From Pseudomonadota bacterium (GTDB lineage: Bacteria > Pseudomonadota > Alphaproteobacteria > Rhizobiales > Rhizobiaceae): DNA of 64,000 nt. Position 1 is the stretch's first letter. Every line of letters starts with the position of its first letter. Under the pieces are notes generated by a model. That model made no database searches. It saw only the letters and a program-made list of their open reading frames with translations, and was not told the origin of the DNA. This document shows positions 1-8,648 of this stretch, one piece after another. The position numbers and the translations under genes were made by a program. The stretch is from NCBI GenBank assembly GCA_023457435.1, contig JAEWLS010000020.1, positions 62,001 through 126,000 on the forward strand, in the 5' to 3' direction.

Positions 1-1076
1 GGAGCGGACCGGTGGTGACCCGGCTGGCGACTGCTCGGGCGAACCCCATCACGGCCGCCGCGATTGCCGCGACATTGTTCTTCGGCACGGGGCACTTCCT
101 GGTCAACGAGCAGCATGCGGTCACCGCGCAGATGCCCAGCAACTCCGAAGCGGCTCGCGGCGAACGTCTGGCCTCGCAGCTTTTCGGCGGCATCGCGCCG
201 ATCTACATGGTCGTCCCGGTGCCGGAAGGGAAAGCCTGGTCGGATCCGGAAGCGCTCGACGCACTCGAGAAGGCAGAGACCGCTTTCGCGGACGAGGTCG
301 GCGAGGACAGGGTGCTGTCGCTTGCGCGGCTGCGGCGTGCCGGCCTCAGCCCCGAGCGGATGCAGGAGGCGCTGGCTAATGCGCCGGAGAGTCTATCCGG
401 CCGCTTCGTCTCGCGGGACAGGAAATACTACCTCATCACAGGAACGGTGCCGTACGGGATGAACCCGGGTTCGGCGCTCGAAGTGGCGGAGCACGCGGTC
501 AACAAGCTGACCGAACAGGGTGTGACCGGTGCCGAAGTGACGGGTTATCCGATCCTGGCTTCAATCGAGATCCCGAAGCTTATCAGTTCGCTCAGGCAAA
601 GCTTCGTCTGGGCAATCGTCATTGCTATCGCGTTCGTTGCGGTCGCATCACGCGCTCCAATCGTGGCGCTGGCGACGCTGCTGCCGAACCTTATCCCGCT
701 GCTGTTCATCGAGTGGACGCTCTGGCTGCTCAGTGTGCCGATGGACATCGCCCATATCATCGCGCTCACCATCGCGTTCGGGATCACCGTCGACAATTCG
801 ATCCACTTCATCAACGCATTCCTTGCCGACCTGGATGCGGGGATGACCGACCGGGAAGCGATACACTCGTCACTGCACGAAGTTGCGCCGGCGATGATTT
901 CGGCGACCGTGATGTTCATCGCCGGATCCGTGGGCACGCTCATGAGCAGCTTGCCCTCGGTGGTAAACCTTGGTTATCTAATCATTACGACATTGGTGCT
1001 GGCACTGCTGTGCAACCTCGTGGTGCTGCCCGCCATGATCTTGACACTTCGACGCTTTATGCGCCGCGCCTCCTGA
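1..1076 (+). CDS. RND/MMPL-family exporter, C-terminal half (5' end outside window)
   Basis: The frame is open to the left edge of the window, so this is the tail of a longer protein; the GTG at position 12 is not a credible start. The visible part begins with a hydrophobic stretch, continues into a periplasmic domain of about 150 residues, then has a closing bundle of roughly five membrane segments. The segment reading AFGITVDNSIHFI is the Gly/Asp-rich helix typical of RND-superfamily (MMPL, SecD/F-like) proton-coupled transporters. RND permeases are built as two such halves, which fits the loss of the first half upstream. The substrate cannot be told from this portion; hopanoid/lipid or small-molecule export are both possible. 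The small secreted protein 20 bases downstream on the same strand may share the transcript. Confidence 0.85.
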   Translation, partial: SGPVVTRLATARANPITAAAIAATLFFGTGHFLVNEQHAVTAQMPSNSEAARGERLASQLFGGIAPIYMVVPVPEGKAWSDPEALDALEKAETAFADEVGEDRVLSLARLRRAGLSPERMQEALANAPESLSGRFVSRDRKYYLITGTVPYGMNPGSALEVAEHAVNKLTEQGVTGAEVTGYPILASIEIPKLISSLRQSFVWAIVIAIAFVAVASRAPIVALATLLPNLIPLLFIEWTLWLLSVPMDIAHIIALTIAFGITVDNSIHFINAFLADLDAGMTDREAIHSSLHEVAPAMISATVMFIAGSVGTLMSSLPSVVNLGYLIITTLVLALLCNLVVLPAMILTLRRFMRRAS

Positions 1077-1096
1077 GCCAAGGAGTTAAGCCAGAC

Positions 1097-1645
1097 ATGA
1101 CCGACCTCACCCGACGCCTGCTTGCAGTTGCAGCGTTTTCGATGATCGCCGCGACCGCCAACGCGCAGGAGCCGGTGTCCGCTGCCGCCATCACAGGGAA
1201 GGATTTTCTCGCATCCTTCGCTGGCAACTGGCGCGGTAGCGGTGAAGCCAAGGTCAACCCGAAGTCCGCGCCGACGAAGGTAACCTGCAAGCTGTCAGCC
1301 GTCTTCGATGCCGGTCAGTCGCTGCTCTCCAACAATGGCCGCTGCGGCACCACGCAGGGCAGCCAGGAAATGAGCGGCCGCGTCGCCGCCGATGGCGACG
1401 CGCTGAAGGGCGAGTTCATCGCGGGCATGGATACTTCCAAGCTGCGCAAGCAGCGCCTTACCCTCGTCGACGGCACGCTGGTTTCGGAAGCCGAGATGGA
1501 TGACGAGAACGGCGGCAAGGTAATCAAACTGCGCACGGTCCTGACACAGCCGAAGGACGGCGCGTTCGTCGTCCAGAACCAGTTCTACGACTGGGCGAAG
1601 GCCTCGTGGATCACCGGCGGCGAGATCGCCTTCAAGAAGCAGTGA
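1097..1645 (+). CDS. small secreted protein of unknown function
   Basis: 182 residues. The ATG at 1097 is preceded by AGGAG (1081-1085) about 11 bases upstream and is followed by a clear Sec signal peptide (hydrophobic core, cleavage near ATANA-QEP), so the product is periplasmic. The mature part starts with a W-R-G-S-G motif after a short helix, then alternating hydrophobic strands and two cysteines (VTCKLS, NGRCGT) that could form a disulfide. This pattern suggests a small lipocalin-like beta-barrel, but I do not recognise a named family. It lies 20 bases after the RND exporter and is probably co-transcribed, so an accessory role to that exporter is possible but unproven. A longer in-frame extension upstream exists only because the DNA is GC-rich; it overlaps the exporter and is not real. 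Confidence 0.7.
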   Translation: MTDLTRRLLAVAAFSMIAATANAQEPVSAAAITGKDFLASFAGNWRGSGEAKVNPKSAPTKVTCKLSAVFDAGQSLLSNNGRCGTTQGSQEMSGRVAADGDALKGEFIAGMDTSKLRKQRLTLVDGTLVSEAEMDDENGGKVIKLRTVLTQPKDGAFVVQNQFYDWAKASWITGGEIAFKKQ

Positions 1646-1660
1646 TACCGGCAGGATCGC

Positions 1661-2848
1661 TCAGCGCGACCTGATCCACTCCGCCAAACGGTTCGCCGCC
1701 GTCTCGACGTGATCGAGCCGGCGGTGGAAGCACAGCCGGAACGACCCCTCTCCGCCTTTTCCGAATGCAGTCCCCGGCGCGACGCCCACACCGGCCTTGT
1801 CGATGATGTCGAACGCCGACGTGAACGAGTCGGTCACGCCATCCACCGAGAAGTACTGGTAGAACGCGCCCTGCGGCGGCGGCGCCCAGGCGCGCCCGGT
1901 AGCGGTGAGCGTCGCCGAAACGATGTCGCGCGCCGTGCGGGCGCGCTCGACCTGCGAGCGCAGGAAATCCTCGCCCTGCTCTAGCGCCGCGACGGCACCT
2001 CGCTGCATGAACGGAGCCACTCCAGAGGTCGAGTACTGAACGAGGTTTTCTAGTACCTGCCCCAACGACGGGCTCGCCATGATCCAGCCGATACGCCAGC
2101 CGGTCATCGCCCAGTTCTTGGAGAAGGTGTTGACGAAGACCACCCGGTCTTCGGGTTCCATGACGTCGATCAGCGAAGGCGCGCGCAGAGCGTCGTAGTA
2201 GAAGCGCGCGTAGGTTTCGTCGGCGATGATCCAAACGCCACGATGGCGCGCGACCTCGAGGATCTGGCGCAGTTCGTCCGGCCCGGCGGTCCGGCCGGTC
2301 GGATTAGACGGTGAGTTCAGGAAGATCGCGCGGGTCCGCTCGGTGACGGCGCCAGCGATCGCCTCGACGTCGCAGGTCCAGCCATTCGCCCCTGCCGTCA
2401 GCGAGACTGGCACCGGCGTGGCGCCGGCGACACCGGTCGCGCCCGAAATGTTAGGCCAGGACGGATCCAGGTAGACGACCTCGTCTCCCTTTCCGGCTAT
2501 CGCCTGCAACGCCAGCGTTATCGCGTGCATGCCGCCGCCGGTGACGAAAAACTCTTCCGGCGAGAAGGCACGTCCGTAGAGGCGGGCGTGATAGTCGGCA
2601 AGCGCCTGGCGCAGTTCCGGGATGCCGCGCTGGCGGGTGTAAAATGTCTCGCCGCCCATCAAAGCGCTGGATGCCGCGTCGGCAATGAAGGCAGGCGTCG
2701 GCAGGTCGCCCTCGCCGGCCCACAGCGGAATGACGCCGCCCTTCTTCCAGCCGTAGTTGGCGACGGCGACGATGGCGCTCTCGGGCGCGGCGCGCGCCTC
2801 GGTGCGCAGGGCTTCGATCAGGGGCATGGCTTGAGACTGGATGTTCAT
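1661..2848 (-). CDS. PLP-dependent aminotransferase, class I/II
   Basis: 395 residues, the usual length for fold-type I aspartate-aminotransferase-like enzymes. Recognisable parts are the N-terminal arm and the substrate segment (GEGDLPTPAF), the glycine-rich cofactor segment (FVTGGGMHAITLAL), the NSPSNPTG motif that binds the PLP pyridine, the DETYARF segment with the cofactor-contacting Asp and Tyr, and the Schiff-base lysine in NTFSKNWAMTGWRIGW (Lys244). An arginine near the C-terminus (GSFRLCF) would bind the substrate carboxylate. It is a cytosolic amino-acid transaminase. The exact substrate cannot be assigned; no biosynthetic partner gene is adjacent. It is convergent with the secreted-protein gene (15 bases between stops) and lies downstream of mscL, separated by a hairpin terminator. 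Confidence 0.88.
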   Translation of the reverse strand: MNIQSQAMPLIEALRTEARAAPESAIVAVANYGWKKGGVIPLWAGEGDLPTPAFIADAASSALMGGETFYTRQRGIPELRQALADYHARLYGRAFSPEEFFVTGGGMHAITLALQAIAGKGDEVVYLDPSWPNISGATGVAGATPVPVSLTAGANGWTCDVEAIAGAVTERTRAIFLNSPSNPTGRTAGPDELRQILEVARHRGVWIIADETYARFYYDALRAPSLIDVMEPEDRVVFVNTFSKNWAMTGWRIGWIMASPSLGQVLENLVQYSTSGVAPFMQRGAVAALEQGEDFLRSQVERARTARDIVSATLTATGRAWAPPPQGAFYQYFSVDGVTDSFTSAFDIIDKAGVGVAPGTAFGKGGEGSFRLCFHRRLDHVETAANRLAEWIRSR

Positions 2849-2883
2849 GCGGTCCGTCTAAACCCGCCGTGGCCCCTAAGCAA

Positions 2884-2911
2884 AGGCCGCGCGTTGGTCC
2901 ACGCGCGGCCT
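2884..2911 (-). terminator. hairpin terminator downstream of mscL
   Basis: Perfect 10-bp inverted repeat: AGGCCGCGCG (2884-2893), 8-base loop, CGCGCGGCCT (2902-2911). It lies 19 bases past the mscL stop. On the minus strand the stem is followed only by TTGCTTAG, a weak U-tract, so it may act as an imperfect intrinsic terminator or an mRNA 3' end stabiliser. Confidence 0.6.
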
Positions 2912-2930
2912 CCTGAAGAGCGCCTGTCAG

Positions 2931-3371
2931 TTACCGGCGCGCGAGCAGGTCGCGGATCTCGGTCAACAGCGCGATATCGGCAGGCGGTGCGGGCGGCGCA
3001 CCTGGAACCGACTTCTTCTCGTGCTCGAGGCGGCGGCGCAGGTTGTTCACCCCCTTGACCATCAGAAAGATGATCCACGCGAGGATCAGGAAGTTGATCA
3101 CCACGGTGATGAAGTTGCCGTAGGCGAACACGGCGCCCTGCTTGCGCGCCTCCTCCAGCGACTCCGCGGTCACCGACGAGGACAGTGGCAGGAAATAGTT
3201 GGCAAAATCGAAGCCGCCGAAGATCGCGCCGACGAGCGGCATGATCATGTCGTTCACAAGCGAAGAGACGATGAGCCCGAAGGCGCCGCCGATGATCACG
3301 CCCACGGCGAGATCCATCACGTTGCCTTTCGAGATGAATTCCTGAAATTCCTTGAGCACTGGGCCCTCCAT
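2931..3371 (-). CDS. mscL: large-conductance mechanosensitive channel MscL
   Basis: 146 residues, slightly longer than the 136-residue E. coli protein. The N-terminal amphipathic helix (LKEFQEFISKGNVMDLAVG) and first membrane helix (VGVIIGGAFGLIVSSLVNDMIMP) are the MscL signature, with the conserved N and D of VNDMIMP. A periplasmic loop follows, then TM2 (NFITVVINFLILAWIIFLMVKG), then a C-terminal helical bundle rich in Leu and charged residues. It opens as a pentameric emergency release valve on hypo-osmotic shock in the inner membrane. The start chosen is ATG at 3371, which gives the family N-terminus (MEGPVLKEFQEF); the frame stays open further upstream but that extension does not resemble MscL. 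It is divergent from the hybrid kinase at 3540. Confidence 0.95.
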   Translation of the reverse strand: MEGPVLKEFQEFISKGNVMDLAVGVIIGGAFGLIVSSLVNDMIMPLVGAIFGGFDFANYFLPLSSSVTAESLEEARKQGAVFAYGNFITVVINFLILAWIIFLMVKGVNNLRRRLEHEKKSVPGAPPAPPADIALLTEIRDLLARR

Positions 3372-3539
3372 GAAAAGCGACGCGCAAGTTGCCCGCGCGG
3401 TCCACCACAACGGCAGCGAGGATAGCACAGGCGACGAACTGCATAAGGGGCTTTACACCCCTGCGAAGGGATCGGTGGACAACCGCCGCGGCCGCGTGTT
3501 TGCATCGCACGGCCGGCTAGCTGGAGGAGGGAAGCGCCC

Positions 3540-6500
3540 GTGATGGGCTTATTCGTCGTTGCCATCGCCGTCGCCTACGTGTCGCTGCTCTTCGCAGTCG
3601 CAAGCATCGGCGACAGGCGCGCGGCGCGCATCGATCCCAGCCGTCCACGACCGTACATCTACGCGCTCAGCCTGGCGATCTACTGCACCTCGTGGACGTT
3701 CTTCGGCTCAGTCGGACTGGCCAGCGAGCGCAACTGGGAATTTCTGGCGATCTACATCGGCCCGGTACTCGTCTTCGTATTCGGATTCCCGCTGATCCGC
3801 CGGCTGATCCGCCTCACCAAGTCCGAGAAGATCACGTCGATCGCCGATTTCCTCGCGGCACGCTATGGCAAAAGCTTCGCGGTGGCGTCCATTGCGACCA
3901 TCATCGCGACCGTCGGCGTCATTCCCTACATCGCGCTGCAGCTCAAGGCGATCTCGGACTCGGTCAGCCTGATGGTCGAGCACTACAGCGGCGGGCCCCC
4001 GGTGATCGACTTCTTCATCAGTGACATCTCGCTGATGGTGGCGCTGCTGCTCGCGCTCTTTGCGGTGCTGTTCGGGACGCGCCACGCCGACGCTACGGAG
4101 CACCAGAATGGCCTGGTGCTGGCGGTGGCGGTCGAATCCATCGTCAAGCTCGCGGCCTTCATGGCCGTCGGCCTGATCGTCACCTTCCTGGTGTTCGGCG
4201 GGCCCAGCGATCTGATGAGGCAGGTGACTGCCTCGCCCGATGTACGCCAGGCAATCGAGTACCGCACCTCGCCGGGCTCGTGGATCGTGCTCACGACGCT
4301 GTCGGGACTGGCTATCCTGTTCTTGCCGCGGCAGTTCTACGTGACGATGGTGGAGAACCGCCACGAGGACGAGGTACGGACGGCGAACTGGCTGCTGCCG
4401 CTCTATCTGATCCTGATCAACGTGTTCGTCGTACCGATCGCCTTCGCCGGTCTGGCCCTGGTCGGCGACCGGACGAGCGCCGACCTCTACGTCCTGTCGC
4501 TGCCGCTCCTGCAGGGCCGCGAAGGCCTGGCGATGCTCGCGTTCATCGGCGGTCTGTCGGCGGCGACCGCGATGGTGATCGTCGAGAGCGTCGCCCTGTC
4601 GATCATGATCTCGAATGACCTGGTGATGCCGGTCTTCCTGCGCGGATTCCTCAAGCGCAATCCGAAGCAGGACGAGGATGTGTCGACGATCATCCTCAAC
4701 GTGCGCCGAGCGGCCATCTTCATCATCCTGTTCGTCGCGTTCCTCTACTATCGCGAAACGACGACCAACACCCGCCTGGCGGCGATCGGGCTGATCTCGT
4801 TCGCAGCGATCGCCCAGTTCGCCCCTGCGCTGATCGGCGGGCTGATCTGGCGAGGCGCGAACGCGCGCGGCGCAGTCCTCGGTATGATCGCCGGCGGTGT
4901 CACCTGGGCCTACACCCTCCTCATGCCGTCGCTCGCCCCGCCGGATACGGCGGTGCTGACCGACGGGCTTTTCGGCATTGCCGACCTGAGGCCGCAGGCA
5001 CTGTTCGGTACGGTTGCCATCCCGCTCAATCACGGGGTGATGTGGAGCCTCGCGCTGAACACGCTGTTCTTCGTCCTCGGCTCGTTGACGCGGCCAGCCA
5101 TGCCGCTCGAACGCATCCAGGCGGCGATCTTCGTGCCGCGCGACCCGAGCCCGATGCCGGTCCTGCGCCGCTTCCGCACCGCGGTCACCGTCAATGACCT
5201 CAAGGACACGATCTCGCGCTACCTTGGTGTCGAGCGCACGGAGCGCTCTTTCCGCACATTCGAGACCAGCGAGGGCGTGACGCTTTCGCCCGGCCAGCAG
5301 GCGTCAATGCCGGTCATCCGCTTCTCCGAGCAGCTGCTCGCCAGCGCCGTCGGCTCGTCGTCGTCCCGGCTGATCCTGTCGCTCCTGTTTCAGCGCAACG
5401 ACTCGACCAAGCGCGACGCCTTGCGCCTGCTGGACGACGCGTCTGAAGCGCTGCAGCACAATCGCGACCTGTTGCAGACCGCGCTCGACCAGATGGAGCA
5501 GGGCATCACGGTCTTCGACAAGGACCTGCGCCTTATCTGCTGGAATCGGCAGTATCGCAGCCTGTTCGACCTGCCGGACGAACTTGGCCAGGTCGGCGTT
5601 TCGGTCGCTGAACTCCTCCGGCATCTCGTGGAGCGGGGCGATCTGCGTCCAAGCGACGAGGACGCGATGCTCAACCGGCTGACAAGCTTCGATCGCCCCT
5701 GGCAAATCGAACTTCTTTCGCAGAAGCGCACGGTGGAGGTACGCTCCAACCCGATGCCGGACGGCGGTGTGGTCGCGACCTATGCCGACGTGACGGCGCG
5801 TGTCGCCGCGGACCTGGCGCTGAAGCGTGTCAACGAGACGCTCGAACACCGTGTCCAGGCTCGCACCGCCGAGCTCGTGCAAGTCAACGAAGAACTGGCG
5901 CAGGCGCAGATGCTTGCCGAGGAGGCCAACCTCGGCAAGACGCGCTTCCTCGCTGCGGCAGGGCACGACATCCTGCAGCCGCTGAATGCGGCCCGGCTCT
6001 ATTGCTCCTCACTACTCGAGAGCGCGCCGCCGGGCACGCTGCGCAGCGTCGCCGTCAACATCGAATCCTCGCTCGATTCGGTCGAGACTATCCTGGGCGC
6101 GGTTCTCGATATCTCGCGGCTCGACACCGGCGCGCTCAAGCCGGTCGAGACCACGTTCCTGATCAGCGATCTGCTCAGGCAGGTGGCGACCGACTTCCAG
6201 CCCATGGCGGCCGAGAAGGAGCTCGATCTTACCATCATGCCGTCGTCGCTGGCTGTCACCACCGATCGCAACCTCTTCCGCCGGCTCGTCCAGAATCTTG
6301 TGTCGAACGCGATCAAGTACACGAGGAGCGGCCGGATCCTGATCGGCGTCCGGCGGCGAGGAGATCTGGCGGAGCTGCAGGTTCTCGACACCGGCATTGG
6401 CATAGCAGGAGACAAGCTGAACACGGTGTTCCGCGAGTTCATCCGTCTCGAGGAAGGCGCCCGGGAGGCCGCGGGATTGGGTCTCGGCCTGTCCATCGTG

Positions 6501-7022
6501 GACCGCATTGCGCGGGTGCTGCGCCTCGAAATCCAGATCCTGTCCTACCCAGGACGCGGAACCCGCTTTTCGGTCATTTTGCCGCGCAGCTCCAGCGTGC
6601 CGGCAGCGGCAGTGGAGTCGAAGCCCCAGCGACGCGCCACCGACATGCTCGACGGCATGGCGGTGCTGTGCATTGACAACGACCCGCGTATTCTCGACGG
6701 CATGCGCCTGCTGCTGGAGGGCTGGGGATGCGTGGTGCAAACGGCCCGGAGCTTCTCAGAACTTGACCCGGCCGCCCAGGCCCCGAGCGTGGTATTGGTT
6801 GACTACCACCTCGATCGCGAAAGCGGTCTGGATGTCATCGCCGCACTGCGCCGCCGCTTCGGAGTTGACCTGCCGGCCGCGCTGGTCACCGCCGACCGGT
6901 CGACGGATCTGCGCATGTCCGCGGCGAAGGCCGACATCACCATCATCAACAAACCGGTGAAGCCCGCTGTGCTACGCACGATGCTGACCCGGCATCGGCG
7001 GATGCTTTCGGCGGCGGAGTGA
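3540..7022 (+). CDS. CrbS-like SLC5-fused hybrid sensor histidine kinase
   Basis: 1160 residues. Domain order: a sodium:solute symporter (SLC5/SSS) domain with about 12-13 membrane helices (roughly 1-520); a linker matching the STAC region (about 545-630); a PAS domain (about 648-765, QMEQGITVFDKDLRLICWNRQY); a coiled coil; HisKA with His809 in AAGHDILQPLNA; HATPase_c (NAIKYT N-box, DTGIGI, GLGLGLSIV); and a C-terminal receiver with phospho-acceptor Asp1088 in LVDYHLD and Lys in INKPVKP. This is the architecture of CrbS, which together with CrbR controls acetate use through acetyl-CoA synthetase. The LuxR-type regulator facing it supports that reading, but no acs gene is in the window. GTG at 3540 follows GGAGGAGGG by a good distance; ATG at 3543 is an alternative. 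Confidence 0.9.
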   Translation: MMGLFVVAIAVAYVSLLFAVASIGDRRAARIDPSRPRPYIYALSLAIYCTSWTFFGSVGLASERNWEFLAIYIGPVLVFVFGFPLIRRLIRLTKSEKITSIADFLAARYGKSFAVASIATIIATVGVIPYIALQLKAISDSVSLMVEHYSGGPPVIDFFISDISLMVALLLALFAVLFGTRHADATEHQNGLVLAVAVESIVKLAAFMAVGLIVTFLVFGGPSDLMRQVTASPDVRQAIEYRTSPGSWIVLTTLSGLAILFLPRQFYVTMVENRHEDEVRTANWLLPLYLILINVFVVPIAFAGLALVGDRTSADLYVLSLPLLQGREGLAMLAFIGGLSAATAMVIVESVALSIMISNDLVMPVFLRGFLKRNPKQDEDVSTIILNVRRAAIFIILFVAFLYYRETTTNTRLAAIGLISFAAIAQFAPALIGGLIWRGANARGAVLGMIAGGVTWAYTLLMPSLAPPDTAVLTDGLFGIADLRPQALFGTVAIPLNHGVMWSLALNTLFFVLGSLTRPAMPLERIQAAIFVPRDPSPMPVLRRFRTAVTVNDLKDTISRYLGVERTERSFRTFETSEGVTLSPGQQASMPVIRFSEQLLASAVGSSSSRLILSLLFQRNDSTKRDALRLLDDASEALQHNRDLLQTALDQMEQGITVFDKDLRLICWNRQYRSLFDLPDELGQVGVSVAELLRHLVERGDLRPSDEDAMLNRLTSFDRPWQIELLSQKRTVEVRSNPMPDGGVVATYADVTARVAADLALKRVNETLEHRVQARTAELVQVNEELAQAQMLAEEANLGKTRFLAAAGHDILQPLNAARLYCSSLLESAPPGTLRSVAVNIESSLDSVETILGAVLDISRLDTGALKPVETTFLISDLLRQVATDFQPMAAEKELDLTIMPSSLAVTTDRNLFRRLVQNLVSNAIKYTRSGRILIGVRRRGDLAELQVLDTGIGIAGDKLNTVFREFIRLEEGAREAAGLGLGLSIVDRIARVLRLEIQILSYPGRGTRFSVILPRSSSVPAAAVESKPQRRATDMLDGMAVLCIDNDPRILDGMRLLLEGWGCVVQTARSFSELDPAAQAPSVVLVDYHLDRESGLDVIAALRRRFGVDLPAALVTADRSTDLRMSAAKADITIINKPVKPAVLRTMLTRHRRMLSAAE

Positions 7023-7029
7023 CCAGGCT

Positions 7030-7683
7030 CTAGTTCAGTCCTACGACGTCGGCGCCGATGCGTGAAAGGCGGATGACGGCCTGGGTGCGACTATCGACGC
7101 CGAGCTTCTGGAGCACGGCAGAGACGTGCGCCTTGATCGTCGCCTCCGAGACCTGCAACTCGTAGGCGATCTGCTTGTTCAGCATGCCCTCCGCAATCAT
7201 CCCCAACACACGCGACTGCTGCGGCGTCAACGCCTGAAGACGCTGAATGAGGTCCGATATCTCCGGGTCACCCTCGGTGCCGAGGTCGATGCCGGGAGGC
7301 GTATGGATGCCTCCGTTGAGCACTGTCGAAACCGCCGAGCGAATCTCGTCCATGCTTGCGGATTTCGAAATGAACCCGGATGCGCCGAGTTCCAGCGCGC
7401 GGCGGACGGTCTGCGGATCGTCATGAGCAGAGACAACGATGGTGGGCAGGGTGGCGTTCAGGCCACGCAGCGCAACGAGGCCGGATAATCCGCTTGCGCC
7501 GGGCATCGTCAGGTCGAGAAGCACAAGATCGGCATCGTCGTTGGCGGCGATCGTGTCCTTGACCGTATCGAAGTCTCCAGCCTCGAGTATCTCCGCGTCG
7601 CAGCCCATTCCGGCAAGCGCCTGCTTCAGCGCGCCGCGAAACAGCGGATGATCGTCCGCGATGACGAATTTGAATTCCGCCAA
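7030..7683 (-). CDS. NarL/FixJ-type response regulator (CrbR-like)
   Basis: 217 residues. The N-terminal receiver has acidic residues Asp10-Asp11 and phospho-acceptor Asp57 in VLLDLTMPG, a conserved Thr/Ser region (VVSAHDD) and Lys in GFISKSA. The C-terminal LuxR-type helix-turn-helix reads LTPQQSRVLGMIAEGMLNKQIAYELQ..., with the recognition helix in VSEATIKAHVSAVLQKLG. It is a cytosolic transcription factor activated by phosphorylation. It converges on the SLC5-fused kinase, with 7 bases between the two stops, and is the obvious partner. CrbR proteins are this size and type and in other bacteria activate acetyl-CoA synthetase. No target promoter is visible nearby. Confidence 0.88.
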   Translation of the reverse strand: MAEFKFVIADDHPLFRGALKQALAGMGCDAEILEAGDFDTVKDTIAANDDADLVLLDLTMPGASGLSGLVALRGLNATLPTIVVSAHDDPQTVRRALELGASGFISKSASMDEIRSAVSTVLNGGIHTPPGIDLGTEGDPEISDLIQRLQALTPQQSRVLGMIAEGMLNKQIAYELQVSEATIKAHVSAVLQKLGVDSRTQAVIRLSRIGADVVGLN

Positions 7684-7770
7684 AGTCCCGCCTCGTCCCC
7701 GTCCGCGTCTCGTGCGCGGTTCTCTTAGCGATTATGCGGGGAGCGAAGTCCTGATTGCAAGGAGCGCAGT

Positions 7771-8184
7771 TCAGGTGCGGTCAGGCGCCTTCCTGGATTC
7801 GTCCCCGAACTCCCGTTCGAAATCGCGGGCAACGCCCATGAAGCTGCGCATCATGCGCTCCATGTAGCCCAGAGCGCGATCGACCTCTTCGTCGCTCGGC
7901 AGCGCGGCGATGGCGGGCGCCTTCTCGACCGTGGCGAGACGCTCCTCGACGGCGGCTAGCCGCTTTTCCAGTTCGGCGACCGCATCGGACGCGATGGCCG
8001 CGCCCGCGGCGGTGCGGCAGTCGAGGGCTGACTCCTTCTCGACGCAGTACGTCATGTCGCCAGTCAGGGTATCCATCCGGACGAAGCCAGTATCGGTACG
8101 TTCCAACCGGAAGCGGGCTTCATCGGCAGCGAACGCGCCGGTTGCGAGTATCGAGGCGGTGGCGGCGACAAGTGCGAGGCGCAT
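7771..8184 (-). CDS. periplasmic coiled-coil protein of unknown function
   Basis: 137 residues. ATG at 8184 is preceded by GGAGGG 8 bases upstream and opens a clean signal peptide (MRLALVAATASILATGAFAA); the frame continues further upstream but without a ribosome site. The mature protein starts with a compact domain (FRLERTDTGFVRMDTLTGDMTYC) with two cysteines (TYCVEK, LDCRTA), typical of small rhizobial exported proteins. A short coiled coil follows (VAELEKRLAAVEERLATVEK, about residues 74-93), then a charged tail with an MERMMRSF amphipathic helix. I do not recognise a function. It is monocistronic, divergent from the DUF952 gene. Confidence 0.7.
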   Translation of the reverse strand: MRLALVAATASILATGAFAADEARFRLERTDTGFVRMDTLTGDMTYCVEKESALDCRTAAGAAIASDAVAELEKRLAAVEERLATVEKAPAIAALPSDEEVDRALGYMERMMRSFMGVARDFEREFGDESRKAPDRT

Positions 8185-8306
8185 GACATGAACCCTCCGT
8201 GAAGAAACCAGATTCCGCGCGCATTGCGCCCGAATTGCGGTTGATATTGCGCGGCTCGATCGGGCATGGGCTTCTGCAAAGCGCGCCTGCATCCTATACC
8301 CGCAGC

Positions 8307-8648
8307 ATGACGGATTTGATCTACAAGATCTGCACGACAGCCCAGTGGCGGGAGGCGGTCAGAACTGGGCGGTTCGACGGCGCTCCAATCGACATCACGG
8401 ATGGCTTTATCCACTTTTCGACAGCCGAGCAGGTCGCCGAAACCGCGGCAAAGCACTTTGCCGGTCAGGATGGACTGCTGCTCGTTGCGGTCGATGCGAC
8501 GAAGCTTGGCGATGGCCTCAGATACGAGGTTTCACGCGGCGGCCGGCTCTTCCCTCACCTATACGCTGCTCTGCCGCTCGCTGCCGTCGTCTCCGCCGAG
8601 CCAATGCCGCTAGGGCCCGACGGACGCCACGATATCCGGCTGCCATGA
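8307..8648 (+). CDS. DUF952 family protein
   Basis: 113 residues, full family length. It starts at ATG 8307 (MTDLIYKICTTAQW) and shows the family pattern: an IYKI start, a DGFIHFSTAEQ core with the conserved His and Ser, and a LRYEVSRGGRLFPHLYAALPL segment with conserved Glu, Arg, Phe-Pro-His-Leu-Tyr. The fold resembles ADP-ribosyltransferase-like small proteins, but the biochemical role is unknown. The stop overlaps the pyrD start (ATGA, 8645-8648), so the two genes are translationally coupled. DUF952 next to pyrD recurs in alphaproteobacteria, as I recall. Confidence 0.88.
   Translation: MTDLIYKICTTAQWREAVRTGRFDGAPIDITDGFIHFSTAEQVAETAAKHFAGQDGLLLVAVDATKLGDGLRYEVSRGGRLFPHLYAALPLAAVVSAEPMPLGPDGRHDIRLP

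Noticed and set aside
2894..2901. TTGGTCCA in the loop of the mscL terminator, as in the GntR operator at 11252
   Set aside because: It is only eight bases, lies in a hairpin loop and is not in a promoter; a chance match is enough.
3708..5033. Long minus-strand open frame opposite the hybrid kinase gene
   Set aside because: Its composition (Arg, Asp, Gln, His) is a typical antisense artefact, and the plus strand encodes the SLC5 membrane domain.
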